10,195 nucleotides of DNA. Origin: Flavobacteriales bacterium (GTDB taxonomy: Bacteria; Bacteroidota; Bacteroidia; NS11-12g; UBA955). Location of the stretch: assembly GCA_947450405.1 (NCBI GenBank), contig CANFVI010000051.1, forward strand, positions 1-10,195, read 5' to 3'. This document shows, piece after piece, positions 1 to 6,664 of the stretch (the first letter of the stretch is position 1; each line of letters begins with the position of its first letter). Made by a program: the position numbers and the translations under genes. Under the pieces are notes generated by a model. That model was not told the DNA's origin, made no database searches, and saw nothing but the letters and a program-made list of their open reading frames with translations.

Positions 1-383
1 AGCAATTCATTAATGAATTGCGTATGGTGAACCACATCGTAATTACCACCCAAATTAGGATATTCGTTTTTTAATGTGTTATAACAATGAGGACAAGCGG
101 TTACTATTCTTTTCACACCGTAACCATTGAGAATTTCAATATTTTGCATAGCCTGCATTTGAAAAAGAAATTCATTTCCAGCACGTTTTGCAGGATCTCC
201 TGTGCACCCTTCTTCGGCACCTAAAATAGCAAAACTCACATTGGCTTTATTCAATATTTCAGCGAATGCTTTACTTACTCTTTGTGCACGTTCATCATAG
301 CTACCGGCACATCCAACCCAAAATAATATTTCTGGTGTTGTGCCTTCTTGGATATAGGATTGTAGGGTTTTAATTACTGCCAT
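1..383 (-). CDS. (Fe-S)-binding protein with cysteine-rich CCG domain, HdrB/LutA/DsrK-like (C-terminus outside window)
   Basis: I translated 127 codons from the ATG at 383 down to the left edge with no stop, so the gene is cut off at its 3' end. The N-terminal half contains one complete CCG (cysteine-rich) domain: GCAGS with Cys25, GCTGDP with Cys60, and CPHC with Cys97 and Cys100. The spacing fits the C-x31-39-CC-x35-36-CxxC pattern of the heterodisulfide reductase HdrB, GlpC and LutA families, with Thr in place of the second Cys of the CC pair. In those proteins the domain binds an unusual Fe-S cluster and takes part in thiol/disulfide or quinone-linked electron transfer. Full-length Bacteroidota relatives are, from memory, about 260 residues, so a second CCG domain probably lies beyond the edge. 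The substrate is unknown. The start is the only in-frame ATG ahead of the conserved block; there is no clear Shine-Dalgarno and I found no convincing promoter in 384-460. Confidence 0.85.
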   Translation of the reverse strand, partial: MAVIKTLQSYIQEGTTPEILFWVGCAGSYDERAQRVSKAFAEILNKANVSFAILGAEEGCTGDPAKRAGNEFLFQMQAMQNIEILNGYGVKRIVTACPHCYNTLKNEYPNLGGNYDVVHHTQFINEL

Positions 384-462
384 AATTCTTGCAATTTCGT
401 AAATAACATTCAACCTTCATAATCAATTTTCCCATTTGTGTGGATAGTTTTAAAAAAGCATA

Positions 463-490
463 AAAAAAGGCCCCATTTGAGGCCTTTTTT
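463..490 (-). terminator. Intrinsic terminator after the UspA-like gene
   Basis: This is a perfect 10-bp stem, AAAAAAGGCC at 463-472 paired with GGCCTTTTTT at 481-490, with an 8-nt loop. On the minus strand the stem is followed by a T-rich run and lies 17 nt past the stop of the UspA-like gene (508-510). Because both arms carry A/T tracts it could also work on the plus strand, but no plus-strand gene ends here. It separates the UspA-like gene from the Fe-S protein gene, so these are probably separate transcription units. Confidence 0.85.
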
Positions 491-507
491 GAATTCGACA
501 AAATTCA

Positions 508-1308
508 TTAATATCCAGATCCACCCAAACCAATTGGCTCGCGATACGGTACAATTAATAAAGGACAAGTGGCTTCTTCACATATTTTTTGAATGGCACT
601 CACTCTTAATATTCCTTCACTGTTTCCCATCACAGTAATCCATTTACTCCTCAAATTATTCGAATGCGCTAAAATAGCATTAACAATTTCAGTAGTAACT
701 CCTAAATCTACAACTTTGGTTCTTAAACCTTTCTCAACCATGTAATTATTGCCTTGAATGGCATAAACATGACTCATTTTCGCATCGTCACCTTTGTCAG
801 ATTTTTTAACTTCCAAAATTGTCACATTAGAGTAAAACAATTTGGCCCAATGTGAAGCAGGAGAAAATTTCTGTCGGGTTTCTGAACTTGAATCAACAGG
901 CATAACCAAATCAATAGGCGTTTGCCATTTGGAATTGAGATTCAAGAAAAGCATGTTACAATCAAGCTTGTCAATTTTCGCACTCATACCTCCACCAAGA
1001 AGTCCGGCTTTAGCAGGCGTAGCACCAACAATAACAAAAGTTGCTTTCAGCTTTTCAGCAGCAACAGAAAGTCCTTTCCAAAAATTACCAGGAAAATTTG
1101 AGATTTCTAATTGAACACCATGTTTCAATTTGAAATCTTTTACTACATCTTCTTCACTTCCACTTCCTAATGAAGCAGACTCCTCGGTCAAAATGTAGTG
1201 TAATGAAGAATTACTTTTACGCGCAATTGCAACAGCAGCCTGTAAAGTTTCTTCGGAATTAACAGTTTTGTCGAATGAAAATAAAATTTTTGTAGCAGTT
1301 TTATCCAT
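508..1308 (-). CDS. Tandem universal-stress-protein (UspA-like) domain protein
   Basis: The 266-residue cytosolic protein has no signal peptide. It shows two copies of a UspA-type alpha/beta fold: residues ~5-123, starting TKILFSFD and ending CNMLFLN, and ~130-255, starting PIDLVMPVD and ending CPLLIVPYR, the usual last strand of Usp domains. The nucleotide-binding signature G-x2-G-x9-G(S/T) is eroded. The first copy reads VGATP followed by a GGG-M-S run (residues 94-109), and the second has MGN-SEG with Ser237, so ATP binding is uncertain. Tandem Usp proteins of about 270-290 residues are common in Bacteroidota and are linked to stress survival, but the specific role is not known. The C-terminus ends in a short Gly-rich tail (GLGGSGY). 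The gene has its own likely promoter (1327-1358) and ends at the strong hairpin at 463-490, so it appears monocistronic. Confidence 0.8.
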   Translation of the reverse strand: MDKTATKILFSFDKTVNSEETLQAAVAIARKSNSSLHYILTEESASLGSGSEEDVVKDFKLKHGVQLEISNFPGNFWKGLSVAAEKLKATFVIVGATPAKAGLLGGGMSAKIDKLDCNMLFLNLNSKWQTPIDLVMPVDSSSETRQKFSPASHWAKLFYSNVTILEVKKSDKGDDAKMSHVYAIQGNNYMVEKGLRTKVVDLGVTTEIVNAILAHSNNLRSKWITVMGNSEGILRVSAIQKICEEATCPLLIVPYREPIGLGGSGY

Positions 1309-1326
1309 AGGCTATTTAATTTGTAA

Positions 1327-1358
1327 CAAAGTACGCAACTTTTTCTAATTAAATCAAA
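1327..1358 (-). promoter_or_regulatory. Possible promoter of the UspA-like gene
   Basis: On the minus strand there is a TTTG (1355-1358), 21 nt of spacer, and TACTTTG (1327-1333). This resembles the Bacteroidota TTTG / TAnnTTTG promoter, but the -7 box is one base short of the consensus. The predicted transcription start near 1323 would give a leader of about 15 nt before the ATG at 1308. It lies in the 60-bp spacer shared with the divergent gene at 1369. Confidence 0.4.
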
Positions 1359-1368
1359 TTAATATTTC

Positions 1369-2589
1369 ATGAACACAATATTGTATATCAATAAATTAAA
1401 GATTAATGTTATCTTAATCTTCATTTTGAGTGTCAATTTTACACTTGCTCAATCCTATAGAGGACTATGTGTGCTGTCAGAAAATGAAATTTGGGCTTCG
1501 GGGTCAAAGGGAACGGTGGTATATACTTCTAATGGCGGATTAAATTATGATACATTGTCGCCAAAGGGATTTGAAAGAAAAGATTTTAGAGATATTCAAG
1601 CATTTAATGCCAATTCGGCGTTGATAATGACCGCTGGAGATAGCGCTGCTTTTTTAAAAACAGAGAATCATGGAAAAACTTGGAAGTTGGTATATTCAGA
1701 CAATAGGCCCGGTATTTTTTTTGATGTAATTAAAATTAATCCAAAATCAGGTGTCGGTATTGCAATGGGTGACCCCCTTCCCGATTCGCTTTTTAATCCC
1801 TCGTTGAAAAACTCAACTGAAAAACATTTTGTTGCATTATACACCATTGATTTTGGCAATCATTGGGCAACATTACCAAATGGAACATGGAATTTAGCCA
1901 CCGATAACTTATCATCCATGTATGCCGCAAGTGGAACTTCATTGGTTTACAATAAACTAGACTTAATCGTTACCCAACTTGAGCCCATGATTACCATGGA
2001 TTTTTATTTTGCCGGAGGGGGAAATTATTCAGGGCAAATTAGGCAAGTAATTCTATCGTTTAACGCAAAAAACATTTCAAAATCCTTTGAATACCTTTCA
2101 TTCCCATACCAACTCAATTACCCATCTGGCGAAGGTTGGGGAATCTATGGCATGCAATTGATCAATAACCAATTATTTTGTGTTGGAGGACATTGGAAAT
2201 ATCCAAATTCCAGAGATTCCTTTTCTTATATTGTTGATTTAAGCAAAGTAACTTATTCCATAAAAAATAAAAAAATAGAATCGAAAATTGCAATCAACAA
2301 TCAACTCATTCCACAAAATGGTTACCGAAGTGGCATTTATATGAATCAACTTCCTGCATCCAACAAAAACAAATTTCAGGGTATTTCTGTAGGTTCAAAT
2401 GGAATTGACAAATTGGAAATTCCGCAGAATGGGCCTTTCAAAATGACTACAAGTTCATTAAAGAATCATCCTTATAAAGATTTAAAAGGTGTAAATGCTT
2501 GCAAAGGAATTGGGAAATCGATTTGGATAGTTGGTAATAAAGGACTGATATTCCGTTTAAATACAAACCAATTATTTGGTTCACTTTAA
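1369..2589 (+). CDS. Secreted YCF48/BNR-repeat (beta-propeller-like) protein
   Basis: The 406-residue protein begins with a Sec signal peptide: a basic n-region, a hydrophobic core (residues ~12-26), and probable cleavage after Ala27-Gln28. The mature N-terminal half carries three degenerate Asp-box/BNR motifs, around residues 53-60 (TSNGGLNY), 98-105 (TENHGKTW) and 159-166 (TIDFGNHW). Related WIVGNKG and WASGSKG blades stand at the C- and N-terminal ends, as if the first and last blades close a propeller. This matches the Bacteroidota family often annotated as 'oxidoreductase' or photosystem II stability factor-like (YCF48); neither name shows its function. I see no C-terminal type IX sorting domain, so a periplasmic location is likelier than surface export. 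The middle (residues ~200-330) is divergent. A weak promoter-like TTAATTTG (1316-1323) lies 46 nt upstream. The last 9 bases overlap the convergent GT-C gene. Confidence 0.75.
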   Translation: MNTILYINKLKINVILIFILSVNFTLAQSYRGLCVLSENEIWASGSKGTVVYTSNGGLNYDTLSPKGFERKDFRDIQAFNANSALIMTAGDSAAFLKTENHGKTWKLVYSDNRPGIFFDVIKINPKSGVGIAMGDPLPDSLFNPSLKNSTEKHFVALYTIDFGNHWATLPNGTWNLATDNLSSMYAASGTSLVYNKLDLIVTQLEPMITMDFYFAGGGNYSGQIRQVILSFNAKNISKSFEYLSFPYQLNYPSGEGWGIYGMQLINNQLFCVGGHWKYPNSRDSFSYIVDLSKVTYSIKNKKIESKIAINNQLIPQNGYRSGIYMNQLPASNKNKFQGISVGSNGIDKLEIPQNGPFKMTTSSLKNHPYKDLKGVNACKGIGKSIWIVGNKGLIFRLNTNQLFGSL

Positions 2590-4029
2590 ATCATTTCGGC
2601 GATACAAAGTAAAATCAGCATTTCCATAAATCGAATCTAACCTTTGATCTGAAAATTTCTTCAATCTTCCATTATAGATATTTCGATTTGTAATTAACCA
2701 GTATTTTGCCGGTGATGCAAAGAAAGATGAATCAGATTGCTTGCGGATACATTTTTTATTTGTAGCCAAATGTAACCATCTTGGCTTATCAAAAGCGATT
2801 ACTTCTTTGTCATCAACCATCAACTGTAACTTATCGTAAATATCAGTTTGTGTTGGACCAATTACCTTATTTGCATTGTAAAAAAAACGATAAAACGTCA
2901 TTGAAGCACCTGATTGAAGAACGAGGAAGCAAATAAATACCACAGATATCCATCTATTCAGTTTTTGATTCTCAATCCAGTCATTAAAACCCACAACTGC
3001 AATCCAAATAATAAATGGAATGATAGGCAATAAATATCTGGTACCTTGAGCAATTGGCCACAAAACAATTATGGCAAAATTTATTCCGATCCAAACGATA
3101 ATTGGAGCAAACAATTTAAATCGTTCAATACTTTTAAGTGCGTAGCCAAAATAAAATAACAAAACAATACCAAATAATTTACCCGTTATTGGGATAAACC
3201 CTAAATGATAAAGTACAAACTGACCAATTTGTTTACAGTATAAAAACAAATTATCTAATATGGTTGAGATGTTGATAGTACTCAATAAATCAATATGATT
3301 TGATTCATATTGACTATCTAATTTTTTGAAATACAATACAACCAAAACAAAAGGAATAGACATTAAAAAATCTCTAAGCTTATTCTTTTTTGTTTCATGA
3401 TCAACCAAAATAAAAACCCACCAAGACCCAATGAGTAAAAATCCATTAACCCTGGTTAATGAAGCTAGAATTAATGAAACTCCAACAAGAAACAATTTTG
3501 AAAATTTCGAAAATTCAGTGGCGTATATAAAATAGAAAAACAGATACACTGTTACCAGAAACCACAAATCACTCATTAATCTATCTGAAAACTCAATAAT
3601 TTTGGGATGTATCAGAACAATTGCCACAACATAAAGTATCCAATTGGCGGGCAATTTCACTTTGAAGGATGAAACCAAATAGTAAAAAGCAACACCTCCA
3701 AGCAAATAAAATACCCATTGAAAAATTTTAATACCAACCCAACTAAAAGGAAAGAACTTCAAATATAAAGTTAAAAACAAAGGATAACCAGGAGGGTACA
3801 AATAAGGCCCAACTGTTCCATCGGAGTGTTGCATTGACCAAGTATTGTATCTGGCCAATTCAACAGTATTTCCTTTTAAAATAGCATTGGCTTGCGACAA
3901 ATACAAGGCAAAATCATCGCCCCATTCATGGCCATGTCGGATGCAAAACAACCCACCAATGAAAGCAAATAAACCGAGAAAAAGTAACCACTTTTTATTT
4001 TTGCTCAATTGGCGAAATGATTGAATCAT
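2581..4029 (-). CDS. GT-C-fold membrane glycosyltransferase (PMT/ArnT-like)
   Basis: The 482-residue integral membrane protein has about ten hydrophobic segments, beginning at residues ~14-30 and ending near residue 385, followed by a soluble C-terminal part of roughly 90 residues. The first extracytoplasmic loop carries the acidic pair Asp38-Asp39 in GDDFALYLSQA, and then a GPYLYPPGYPLFL stretch (residues 74-86). Both are typical of GT-C glycosyltransferases (GT39/GT83-like), in which the acidic residue is catalytic and the donor is a polyprenyl-phosphate sugar. A RYLLPIIPF motif precedes a late helix, as in related enzymes. The sugar and acceptor cannot be read from the sequence; glycan, lipid or protein are all possible. 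The ATG at 4029 follows the TAA of the GT2 gene with no gap, so the pair should be co-transcribed and translationally coupled. Its 3' end overlaps the convergent secreted-protein gene, with no terminator visible between them. Confidence 0.8.
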   Translation of the reverse strand: MIQSFRQLSKNKKWLLFLGLFAFIGGLFCIRHGHEWGDDFALYLSQANAILKGNTVELARYNTWSMQHSDGTVGPYLYPPGYPLFLTLYLKFFPFSWVGIKIFQWVFYLLGGVAFYYLVSSFKVKLPANWILYVVAIVLIHPKIIEFSDRLMSDLWFLVTVYLFFYFIYATEFSKFSKLFLVGVSLILASLTRVNGFLLIGSWWVFILVDHETKKNKLRDFLMSIPFVLVVLYFKKLDSQYESNHIDLLSTINISTILDNLFLYCKQIGQFVLYHLGFIPITGKLFGIVLLFYFGYALKSIERFKLFAPIIVWIGINFAIIVLWPIAQGTRYLLPIIPFIIWIAVVGFNDWIENQKLNRWISVVFICFLVLQSGASMTFYRFFYNANKVIGPTQTDIYDKLQLMVDDKEVIAFDKPRWLHLATNKKCIRKQSDSSFFASPAKYWLITNRNIYNGRLKKFSDQRLDSIYGNADFTLYRRNDLK

Positions 4030-4046
4030 TTATTTCGAAAATAAAT
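4028..4046 (-). other. AT-only hairpin over the GT2 stop / GT-C start junction
   Basis: A perfect 8-bp inverted repeat, ATTTATTT at 4028-4035 and AAATAAAT at 4039-4046, surrounds a 3-nt loop. On the mRNA the 3' arm includes the GT2 stop codon TAA and the first bases of the GT-C ATG. Folding would hide that start until a ribosome finishing the GT2 gene opens it. The stem is all A-U, so it is weak. Confidence 0.4.
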
Positions 4047-4746
4047 TGTATTTCAAGATGCAATAGATTGCACGGAATCCATCTTTGGCTCCAATTTTCT
4101 TTCCTTCTTCGAAGGTGCGGCCATAATAACTAATTCCAACTTCGTAAATTCTAACTTTGGGAATTCTCGAAACTTTTGCTGTTACCTCTGGTTCAAATCC
4201 AAAACGTTTTTCTTTCAAATGTAAACTTTGAACGATTTCCCTACGGAACATTTTGTAACAAGTTTCCATGTCTGTTAAATTCAAATTGGTGAACATATTA
4301 CTTAAAAATGTGAGGAATTTATTTCCTATGCTATGCCAGAAAAACAAAATCCTGTGCGGTTTGCCTCCCATAAATCTACTACCAAAAACTACGTCAGCCA
4401 CATCATCTTCAATTGGCTTCAATAAAATATTAAATTCATTAGGATCATATTCTAAATCAGCATCTTGAATTACCACCACATCTCCTGTAGCTTTTTTAAT
4501 TCCTGTATGCAATGCTGCTCCTTTTCCCTGATTTACTTCATGTTGAAACAACTGAATATTCATCGAAGGGTGGTCATTTTTATATGTATTTAAAATTTCC
4601 CAAGTGTTGTCTTTTGAACAATCATTTACAACAATAATTTCTTTATCATATCCCCCAAGCAATTGAACAGTTTGAATTTTGTCCAAAATATGATGGATTG
4701 TTGGACCTTCATTGTAGGCAGGAATAACTATAGAAAGGGTTTTCAT
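4030..4746 (-). CDS. GT2 polyprenyl-phosphate glycosyltransferase (DPM1/dolichyl-phosphate mannose synthase-like)
   Basis: With the start at 4746 the protein has 238 residues: a single GT-A domain without membrane helices. Visible motifs are the N-terminal strand SIVIPAYNE (5-13), VVNDCSKD (39-46), NQGKGAAL (72-79), the metal- and nucleotide-binding DAD (95-97) and FGFEPEVTAK toward the C-terminus. These are diagnostic of family GT2 enzymes of the dolichyl-phosphate mannose synthase type, which move a sugar from a nucleotide donor to a polyprenyl phosphate on the cytosolic face. The product would be the donor for the GT-C protein encoded directly downstream. The reading frame is open up to an ATG at 4776, but I reject that extra ten-residue N-terminus. 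It is not family-like, and a consensus promoter (4753-4784) lies inside it and ends 6 nt before the ATG at 4746. The message therefore seems to have almost no leader. Confidence 0.88.
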   Translation of the reverse strand: MKTLSIVIPAYNEGPTIHHILDKIQTVQLLGGYDKEIIVVNDCSKDNTWEILNTYKNDHPSMNIQLFQHEVNQGKGAALHTGIKKATGDVVVIQDADLEYDPNEFNILLKPIEDDVADVVFGSRFMGGKPHRILFFWHSIGNKFLTFLSNMFTNLNLTDMETCYKMFRREIVQSLHLKEKRFGFEPEVTAKVSRIPKVRIYEVGISYYGRTFEEGKKIGAKDGFRAIYCILKYNLFSK

Positions 4747-4752
4747 AAAATA

Positions 4753-4784
4753 CAAAAGTAAAGCACTTTCATTCAAACTTCAAA
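4753..4784 (-). promoter_or_regulatory. Bacteroidota-type promoter of the GT2/GT-C operon
   Basis: On the minus strand TTTG (4781-4784) is followed by a 20-nt spacer and TACTTTTG (4753-4760), a perfect match to TAnnTTTG at consensus spacing. If transcription starts about 4 nt past the box, near 4749, only about 3 nt precede the GT2 ATG at 4746. The -33 box lies inside a 10-bp palindrome, TCAAATTTGA (4780-4789). Confidence 0.65.
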
Positions 4785-4809
4785 TTTGAGTTTAAATTAA
4801 CATACCAAA

Positions 4810-4830
4810 GAGTTGCGAAAATCGCAACTC
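4810..4830 (-). terminator. Hairpin at the end of the SprT-like gene, probable weak terminator
   Basis: A perfect 9-bp stem, GAGTTGCGA (4810-4818) with TCGCAACTC (4822-4830), encloses a 3-nt loop. On the minus strand the upstream arm overlaps the TGA stop (4831-4829) of the SprT-like gene. Only TTT follows the stem before GG, so the U-tract is poor and read-through into the GT2 operon is possible. It lies just upstream of the GT2 promoter, so it separates the two operons. Confidence 0.6.
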
Positions 4831-5446
4831 AAATTACAATTTCAACTTCTAAAAGTCCTGGAACCAAATAAATTTTACCTGTTTGATTTTCAACACAGCG
4901 ATAACGACTTCTCATTTTTTCGAGTTTTGTAAAAACTCTGCCGTCTTTGGTCTTGAATAATGTTTGCAAAGGTATTGATTCTACCAAAACCATATGATCC
5001 GGGCGATCATCATAGTTTCTCAGGGTTTTAAACAAAAATGGATCGGTGCAACTACTGGCCTTCGGATTTTTCAAATATCGATGTAACGCAATTTGTACAT
5101 CATTTGGAAGGATGGTTTCGTGCAACATGGGATTGGTAACCACCTGGAATTCCTGTTTCCATTCCAATCCATGCGGCTGAACTTTAAATCCCCTTTTCTC
5201 GAAATTTATCAAATGTGCAGTTTCATGCAAAAAAGTTACCAAAAACGCATATTTATTTAAATCCTTATTGATCGAAATCCGATGGGCTTCACCAGGTTGT
5301 GGTGGACGGTAATCGCCTAATTTTGTGGCCCTTGGTTTTTTAATACGGAGCTGAATGCCATATTTCCACAAAATATCATGTGCATAATCAGCACTTCCCT
5401 CAGGAAGGTATTTTTTTAAAATAACCAAGAGATCAGAATGTGCCAA
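4829..5446 (-). CDS. SprT-like (zinc metalloprotease-fold) domain protein
   Basis: The 205-residue protein has a SprT-like domain with the zinc-metalloprotease motif HETAH (His74, Glu75, His78) and a third candidate ligand, His92, in PHGLEWKQ. This is the layout of Spartan/SprT proteins. The C-terminal part resembles the SprT zinc ribbon region (CTDPFLFKTLRNYD, then RYRC), but only two of the usual four cysteines remain, so zinc binding there is doubtful. Bacterial SprT proteins are poorly characterised: eukaryotic Spartan cleaves DNA-protein crosslinks, and the common 'transcription elongation' label is not supported by anything here. The start codon is TTG at 5446. Between the in-frame stop at 5461-5459 and TTG no ATG or GTG exists, and the next in-frame ATG is near residue 107, past the HETAH motif. 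It lies 4 nt after the L-2-hydroxyglutarate oxidase stop, so the two form an operon. Confidence 0.82.
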   Translation of the reverse strand: MAHSDLLVILKKYLPEGSADYAHDILWKYGIQLRIKKPRATKLGDYRPPQPGEAHRISINKDLNKYAFLVTFLHETAHLINFEKRGFKVQPHGLEWKQEFQVVTNPMLHETILPNDVQIALHRYLKNPKASSCTDPFLFKTLRNYDDRPDHMVLVESIPLQTLFKTKDGRVFTKLEKMRSRYRCVENQTGKIYLVPGLLEVEIVI

Positions 5447-5450
5447 TTGA

Positions 5451-6659
5451 TTATTTAGTTAGCTTTTTTTCAATAACTGATGCAATATGCTTTCCAATGG
5501 AAAGAGAACTTGTAGCGGCAGGACTAGGAGCATTCAAAACATGTACAAACAAATTACTTTCTTGGATGTAAAAATCATCTATCAAGCCACCGTCTTTGTC
5601 GCAAGCTTGGGCCCTAACACCTGCTCCAGCTGGCTCCAAATCATCTATTTGAACCAATGGAACCAATCCTTGTAAAGCTTTGGTGAAAGCTCGTTTAGAA
5701 AATGATCGGTAGTACTCACCCAATCCGGTTTTGTAATATTTCATAGCTACCTTTCTAAATCCACGCCAAAAAATACTCTCCCAAAATTCCGACCAATTGA
5801 AATCTGTTTTCTTATATCCTTCACGCTTGAAAGCGAAAACAGCATTTGGTCCTGCTTCAATTTCACCAGAAATTCTGCGGGTAAAATGGACTCCCAAAAA
5901 TGGAAAATTGGCATCGGGAACCGGATAAATTAGATTCTTTACCAACCCAGCCTTTTCATGTTTTAAACTATAATACTCTCCCCTAAAAGGAATAATTTTC
6001 AAATTCAATTTCTCACCTGCCATTTCCGCAATTTTATCACAATACAAACCAGCGCAGTTCACAACAAGATTACTTTCATATTGCATATTGTTTGATGTTT
6101 GAACATTAGCCCGCGTGTAATTTTGGTCAATTCTAACAACTTTTGCATTGAAAACAATTTTTGCATTTACAAAAGAGAGAATCTTCTCTTTTAGCTTCAA
6201 ACTCACCAATTTATAATCTACAATGCCAGTTTGAGGAACAAAAATCCCTTTGATTCCAATACAATTGGGCTCATAATCTTTAATTTCATTGGCATTTAAA
6301 TATTTCAATCCCGATAATCCATTTTGAATTCCGCGTTGATATAAAGTTTCTAATGCTGGAATTTCTGAAGGTTTTGTTGCAACAATAATTTTACCACATA
6401 GATCAAATGGAATTTGCTCTTGTTTGCAAAAATTGACCAGCATATGATATCCCTCAATACAATTCAAGGCTTTCAAACTTCCTGGTTTATAATAAATTCC
6501 AGAGTGAATAACGCCACTATTGTTTCCTGTTTGATGAACAGCCTCATGTGATTCTTTTTCCAGTAATGTCAAATGCAACAGCGAATTATTTTGAAGCAAC
6601 GTATATGCAGTTGCCAAACCAACAATTCCACCACCAATAATAATTACATCGCTTTTCAT
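5451..6659 (-). CDS. lhgO: L-2-hydroxyglutarate oxidase (FAD-dependent)
   Basis: This FAD enzyme of the DAO family oxidises L-2-hydroxyglutarate to 2-oxoglutarate and passes electrons to oxygen or the quinone pool. The N-terminus is a dinucleotide-binding fold, DVIIIGGGIVGLATAY (residues 4-19), and the second strand ends in LLEKE. The family-typical HQTGNNSGVIHSGIYYKPGSLKA region follows (split here only by position, ~41-63), and the C-terminal NAPSPAATSSLSIGKHI closes the FAD site. At 402 residues it has the usual length. I place the start at the ATG at 6659; another ATG lies immediately upstream at 6662. A frame extension to 6731 would add about 24 residues of non-conserved sequence and run through the promoter at 6665-6698. 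It is the first gene of an operon with the SprT-like gene, 4 nt apart. A related amino-acid or other 2-hydroxyacid substrate is possible but less likely. Confidence 0.88.
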   Translation of the reverse strand: MKSDVIIIGGGIVGLATAYTLLQNNSLLHLTLLEKESHEAVHQTGNNSGVIHSGIYYKPGSLKALNCIEGYHMLVNFCKQEQIPFDLCGKIIVATKPSEIPALETLYQRGIQNGLSGLKYLNANEIKDYEPNCIGIKGIFVPQTGIVDYKLVSLKLKEKILSFVNAKIVFNAKVVRIDQNYTRANVQTSNNMQYESNLVVNCAGLYCDKIAEMAGEKLNLKIIPFRGEYYSLKHEKAGLVKNLIYPVPDANFPFLGVHFTRRISGEIEAGPNAVFAFKREGYKKTDFNWSEFWESIFWRGFRKVAMKYYKTGLGEYYRSFSKRAFTKALQGLVPLVQIDDLEPAGAGVRAQACDKDGGLIDDFYIQESNLFVHVLNAPSPAATSSLSIGKHIASVIEKKLTK

Positions 6660-6664
6660 CATTA

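Noticed and set aside
372..420. A 16-codon minus-strand reading frame beginning at the ATG at 420 and overlapping the Fe-S protein start
   Set aside because: It could be an upstream leader peptide, but there is no ribosome-binding site, repeat of a regulatory codon or hairpin, and such short frames occur by chance.
842..1114. Plus-strand reading frame of 90 codons inside the UspA-like gene
   Set aside because: It is antisense to a recognisable two-domain protein and shows no independent motif, start context or promoter.
4747..4776. Longer GT2 start at 4776 (ten extra residues)
   Set aside because: The extension contains a consensus promoter and does not resemble GT2 N-termini, which begin just before the SIVIPAYNE strand.
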